Source of the DNA: JBBDWZ01 sp050732575
GTDB lineage: Bacteria; Gemmatimonadota; Gemmatimonadetes; Longimicrobiales; RSA9
Reading direction: 5' to 3'
Assembly: GCA_050732575.1 (NCBI GenBank)
Contig: JBOHRF010000055.1
Coordinates: 1 to 23,494, forward strand
Length of the DNA: 23,494 bases
A program made the position numbers and the translations under genes. Position 1 is the stretch's first letter; the number at the start of each line of letters is the position of its first letter. Shown here piece by piece: positions 23,136-23,494 of the stretch. The notes beneath the pieces are model-generated. The model had not been told where the DNA came from. It did no database searches and saw only the letters and a program-made list of their open reading frames with translations.

Positions 23136-23494
23136 ATGACCCTCGCTCTCCTACTCGCCGGCTGTGCCTCCGCGCCTGCGCCCGCGCCCACGCTCGTCCC
23201 CGGGCCGACGCCCGTACCCACGCCCGCACCGATCTCCTGGACTGACTCGCTGCTTTCCGTGCTCACACTGGAGCAGAAAGTCGGGCAGATGTTGATGGGC
23301 CGTATCGAAGGTGACTTCGAGAACTTCGAAGGCGCCCAGATGGAGCGCGTGGTGCAGTGGATTGCTCAGCATGGCATCGGTGGATTTGCGGTAGGTATTG
23401 GCACACCCGCCGATGTTGCGTTGAAGCTGAATTATCTGCAGTCACACTCGAATGTGCCGCTCTGGTTTGCCGCCGATCTGGAATGGGGATCGGG
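23136..23494 (+). CDS. second GH3 glycosidase lipoprotein (3' end outside window)
   Basis: The first 119 codons of a second GH3 enzyme are present and continue past the window end. A very short signal ends in a perfect lipobox (LLAGC, Cys10), followed by a Pro/Ala/Thr spacer (11-34). The barrel then starts (WTDSLLSVLTLEQKVGQMLMGRIEG, HGIGGFAVGIGTPADVALKLNYLQ, VPLWFAADLEWGSG), which parallels residues 51-136 of the upstream NagZ-like protein. No basic n-region precedes the hydrophobic stretch. A non-ATG start slightly upstream (for example CTG 23124) is possible, but no convincing ribosome site decides it. It is a tandem paralogue of the previous gene, and its catalytic residues are outside the window, so activity and specificity remain unknown. 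Confidence 0.88.
   Translation, partial: MTLALLLAGCASAPAPAPTLVPGPTPVPTPAPISWTDSLLSVLTLEQKVGQMLMGRIEGDFENFEGAQMERVVQWIAQHGIGGFAVGIGTPADVALKLNYLQSHSNVPLWFAADLEWGS

Overview
The window is a GC-rich bacterial chromosomal segment with densely packed genes. Several features point to a diderm (Gram-negative type) bacterium: lipoprotein-like signal peptides, a SusD/RagB remnant, a HmuY-like protein, a PspA operon, an ABC permease fused to an M1 peptidase, and an EF-P whose loop tip reads PGNLRAF. The gene repertoire resembles Gemmatimonadota most closely, but that assignment rests on remembered family resemblance, not a search. No rRNA, tRNA, CRISPR array, phage gene, integrase or transposase was found.

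Left part (1-9541, all + strand). The first operon encodes an HtpX-like membrane protease, a YegS/diacylglycerol-kinase-like lipid kinase and an alpha/beta hydrolase, joined by 4-nt stop/start overlaps. Next come elongation factor P, a membrane-anchored HmuY-like protein and UvrA. A membrane-stress operon follows: YbjN-like protein, PspA/IM30, and an AI-2E/PerM-family membrane protein.

Middle part (9542-17146). A roughly 400-nt spacer holds two facing arrays of a 14-nt repeat, followed by a DUF4159 exported protein. A 467-nt spacer of nested palindromes follows. Then comes a two-gene ABC operon: an ATPase and a permease fused to an M1-type metallopeptidase. After it lies a SusD/RagB pseudogene that lacks its 5' end and carries two frameshifts.

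Right part (17147-23494). This is a putative cell-wall sugar/peptide salvage locus. On the minus strand, a NamZ-like (DUF1343) exo-muramidase is followed 5 nt later by a serine beta-lactamase-like/M14 carboxypeptidase fusion. Divergently on the + strand is a GH3 (NagZ-like) beta-N-acetylglucosaminidase, then the start of a second GH3 lipoprotein that runs off the window. NagZ and NamZ activities are known to cooperate in stepwise degradation of the glycan strand, and the fusion protein could act on the peptide part.

The most unusual signal is non-coding. Many intergenic spacers carry long imperfect hairpins whose arms are built from short low-complexity units. The main family uses GTTCAC/GTTCTC units around a centre resembling GTTAACGGCC (3434-3499, 4094-4180, 10725-11144, 17064-17133, 23038-23107, and a half copy at 15632-15649). 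Other spacers have the same architecture with different units: GGTGAC at 7042-7117, GGGAGC at 10901-11039, and a 14-nt unit at 9591-9860. Some sit directly against start codons, one looks like a terminator, and the half copy lies at the truncated edge of the SusD pseudogene.
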